Source: Caldifarciminota bacterium
GTDB lineage: Bacteria > Hydrothermota > UBA3073 > NMUJ01
Reading direction: 5' to 3'
DNA: 6,777 nucleotides
NCBI GenBank assembly: GCA_021158725.1
Contig: JAGGUB010000025.1
Coordinates: forward strand, 1 to 6,777
Shown: positions 6,147-6,777 of the stretch, one piece after another
How the letters are laid out: each line of letters begins with the position of its first letter
Numbering within the stretch: the first letter of the stretch is position 1
Made by a program: the position numbers and the translations under genes
Notes under the pieces: model-generated
Database searches by the model: none
Told to the model about the DNA's origin: nothing
What the model saw: the letters and a program-made list of their open reading frames with translations, nothing else

Positions 6147-6777
6147 ATGGAAGGTGTAGGCTTTTCAATATTCGATAAGCTACCTCGAACGACTTACGTA
6201 CCTCCATAGGGTCGATGGCAGGTGGTTTACCTTTTGTGACACTTTCTGTGAAGCTTTCAAGTTCCTGATGTAATGGCTCCATAGGGATGGTTTCTATCTC
6301 CCTACCTTTTATTGAGAAGTAACCATTATTTTCTTGCCCCTTATAGTAAAGCGTAGCAGTATGTGCTTTGTAATCAACAAAGAAATAGCGATCTTTCTCG
6401 AAAAAAATGATCCTACGTATCGTTTCAGGTACCACACGTGATGCGGTGAGGTTAGCTACTACCCCATTTTCAAACTCTATCCTTGCATTTACGAGATCGT
6501 ATTCTTGTGGGGTGAAAATCGACAATCCTGTGGCATTTATTTGTTTGATTTCGCTTTTGACAAACTTCAACACGATATCGATATCATGTACCATAAGATC
6601 TAACACGAGCGGTGCACTAATTTCATTAACTGCACGTAAAGCTGACCTATATGCTTCAATGTAAACAGGTTCACGTAGTAGCTCCTCCAATGCTATGATT
6701 GCGGGGTTGAACCTTTCGATGTGCCCCACCTGTAGGACGAGGTTTTTCGATCTCGCAAGCTGAATCAGGTCATCGAC
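6121..6777 (-). CDS. Gfo/Idh/MocA NAD(P)-dependent oxidoreductase, possibly UDP-GlcNAc 3-dehydrogenase (GnnA-like), 5' partial
   Basis: The frame runs open to the window edge, so 218 C-terminal codons are seen. The GTG at 6729 is an internal valine of VGHIERFNPA and not a start, because in-frame sequence with family features (DDLIQLARSKNLVLQ) continues upstream of it. Counted from the edge, VGHIERFNPA is at 17-26 and DLMVHDIDIVL at 60-70, whose His64 matches the usual catalytic/binding histidine. NGVVANLTASR is at 104-114 (a strand of the substrate-binding sheet), and EPLHQELESF at 167-176. The Rossmann GxGxxG and the E-K-P lysine are outside. The VGHIERFNPA wording is typical of sugar-nucleotide dehydrogenases such as UDP-GlcNAc 3-dehydrogenases. 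In Leptospira and Acidithiobacillus, GnnA of this superfamily oxidises UDP-GlcNAc at C3 so that GnnB can aminate it for amide-linked lipid A. Location beside lpxB supports this, but other sugar substrates cannot be excluded. The 3' end overlaps lpxB by 26 nt. Confidence 0.87.
   Translation of the reverse strand, partial: VDDLIQLARSKNLVLQVGHIERFNPAIIALEELLREPVYIEAYRSALRAVNEISAPLVLDLMVHDIDIVLKFVKSEIKQINATGLSIFTPQEYDLVNARIEFENGVVANLTASRVVPETIRRIIFFEKDRYFFVDYKAHTATLYYKGQENNGYFSIKGREIETIPMEPLHQELESFTESVTKGKPPAIDPMEVRKSFEVAYRILKSLHLPYAGTHLRR

Noticed and set aside
6407..6729. Start of the oxidoreductase at GTG 6729, and a plus-strand frame at 6407-6664 opposite it.
   Set aside because: The GTG is the conserved valine of VGHIERFNPA and the coding frame continues to the window edge. 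The plus-strand frame is antisense to conserved oxidoreductase motifs and has no family features.

Overview
The window looks like a piece of a thermophilic or deep-branching diderm (lipid A-making) bacterium, perhaps an uncultured lineage such as WOR-3/Stahlbacteria or Hydrothermota. The lineage guess is inference. It rests on true lipid A and outer-membrane genes lying beside an archaeal-style ATP-dependent DNA ligase and a DUF763 protein, in AT-leaning DNA. No RNA gene, CRISPR array, IS element or convincing rho-independent terminator was found.

Layout. Two gene blocks meet tail to tail near position 1970. The plus-strand block (1-1970) holds the 3' end of an ATP-dependent DNA ligase, an exported beta-propeller protein, and a broken M23-type metallopeptidase gene. 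The peptidase's signal peptide and motif fragments are readable only by changing frame several times. The minus-strand block (6777 down to 1969) is one tightly packed set of genes. It reads, in order of transcription: a Gfo/Idh/MocA oxidoreductase (5' end outside the window), lpxB, a DUF374 acyltransferase, a DUF763 protein, and a Wzi-like outer-membrane beta-barrel. Neighbouring genes there overlap by 26, 8 and 1 nt, and the last pair is separated by 5 nt, so they are almost certainly one operon.

How the genes may work together. LpxB joins two acylated glucosamine units to make the lipid A disaccharide. The oxidoreductase directly upstream resembles the UDP-GlcNAc 3-dehydrogenase (GnnA-like) enzymes that start synthesis of the 3-amino sugar used for amide-linked lipid A. 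The DUF374 protein belongs to the family that, as I recall, includes the LpxJ late acyltransferases of epsilonproteobacteria. The operon therefore plausibly builds and decorates a non-standard lipid A, and the Wzi-like barrel at its end would place or bind surface polysaccharide in the same outer membrane. DUF763 has no known function and is the odd member.

The stretch without an intact gene (about 1589-1968) is filled by the peptidase remnant. The 240-298 gap before the propeller gene shows no convincing promoter.
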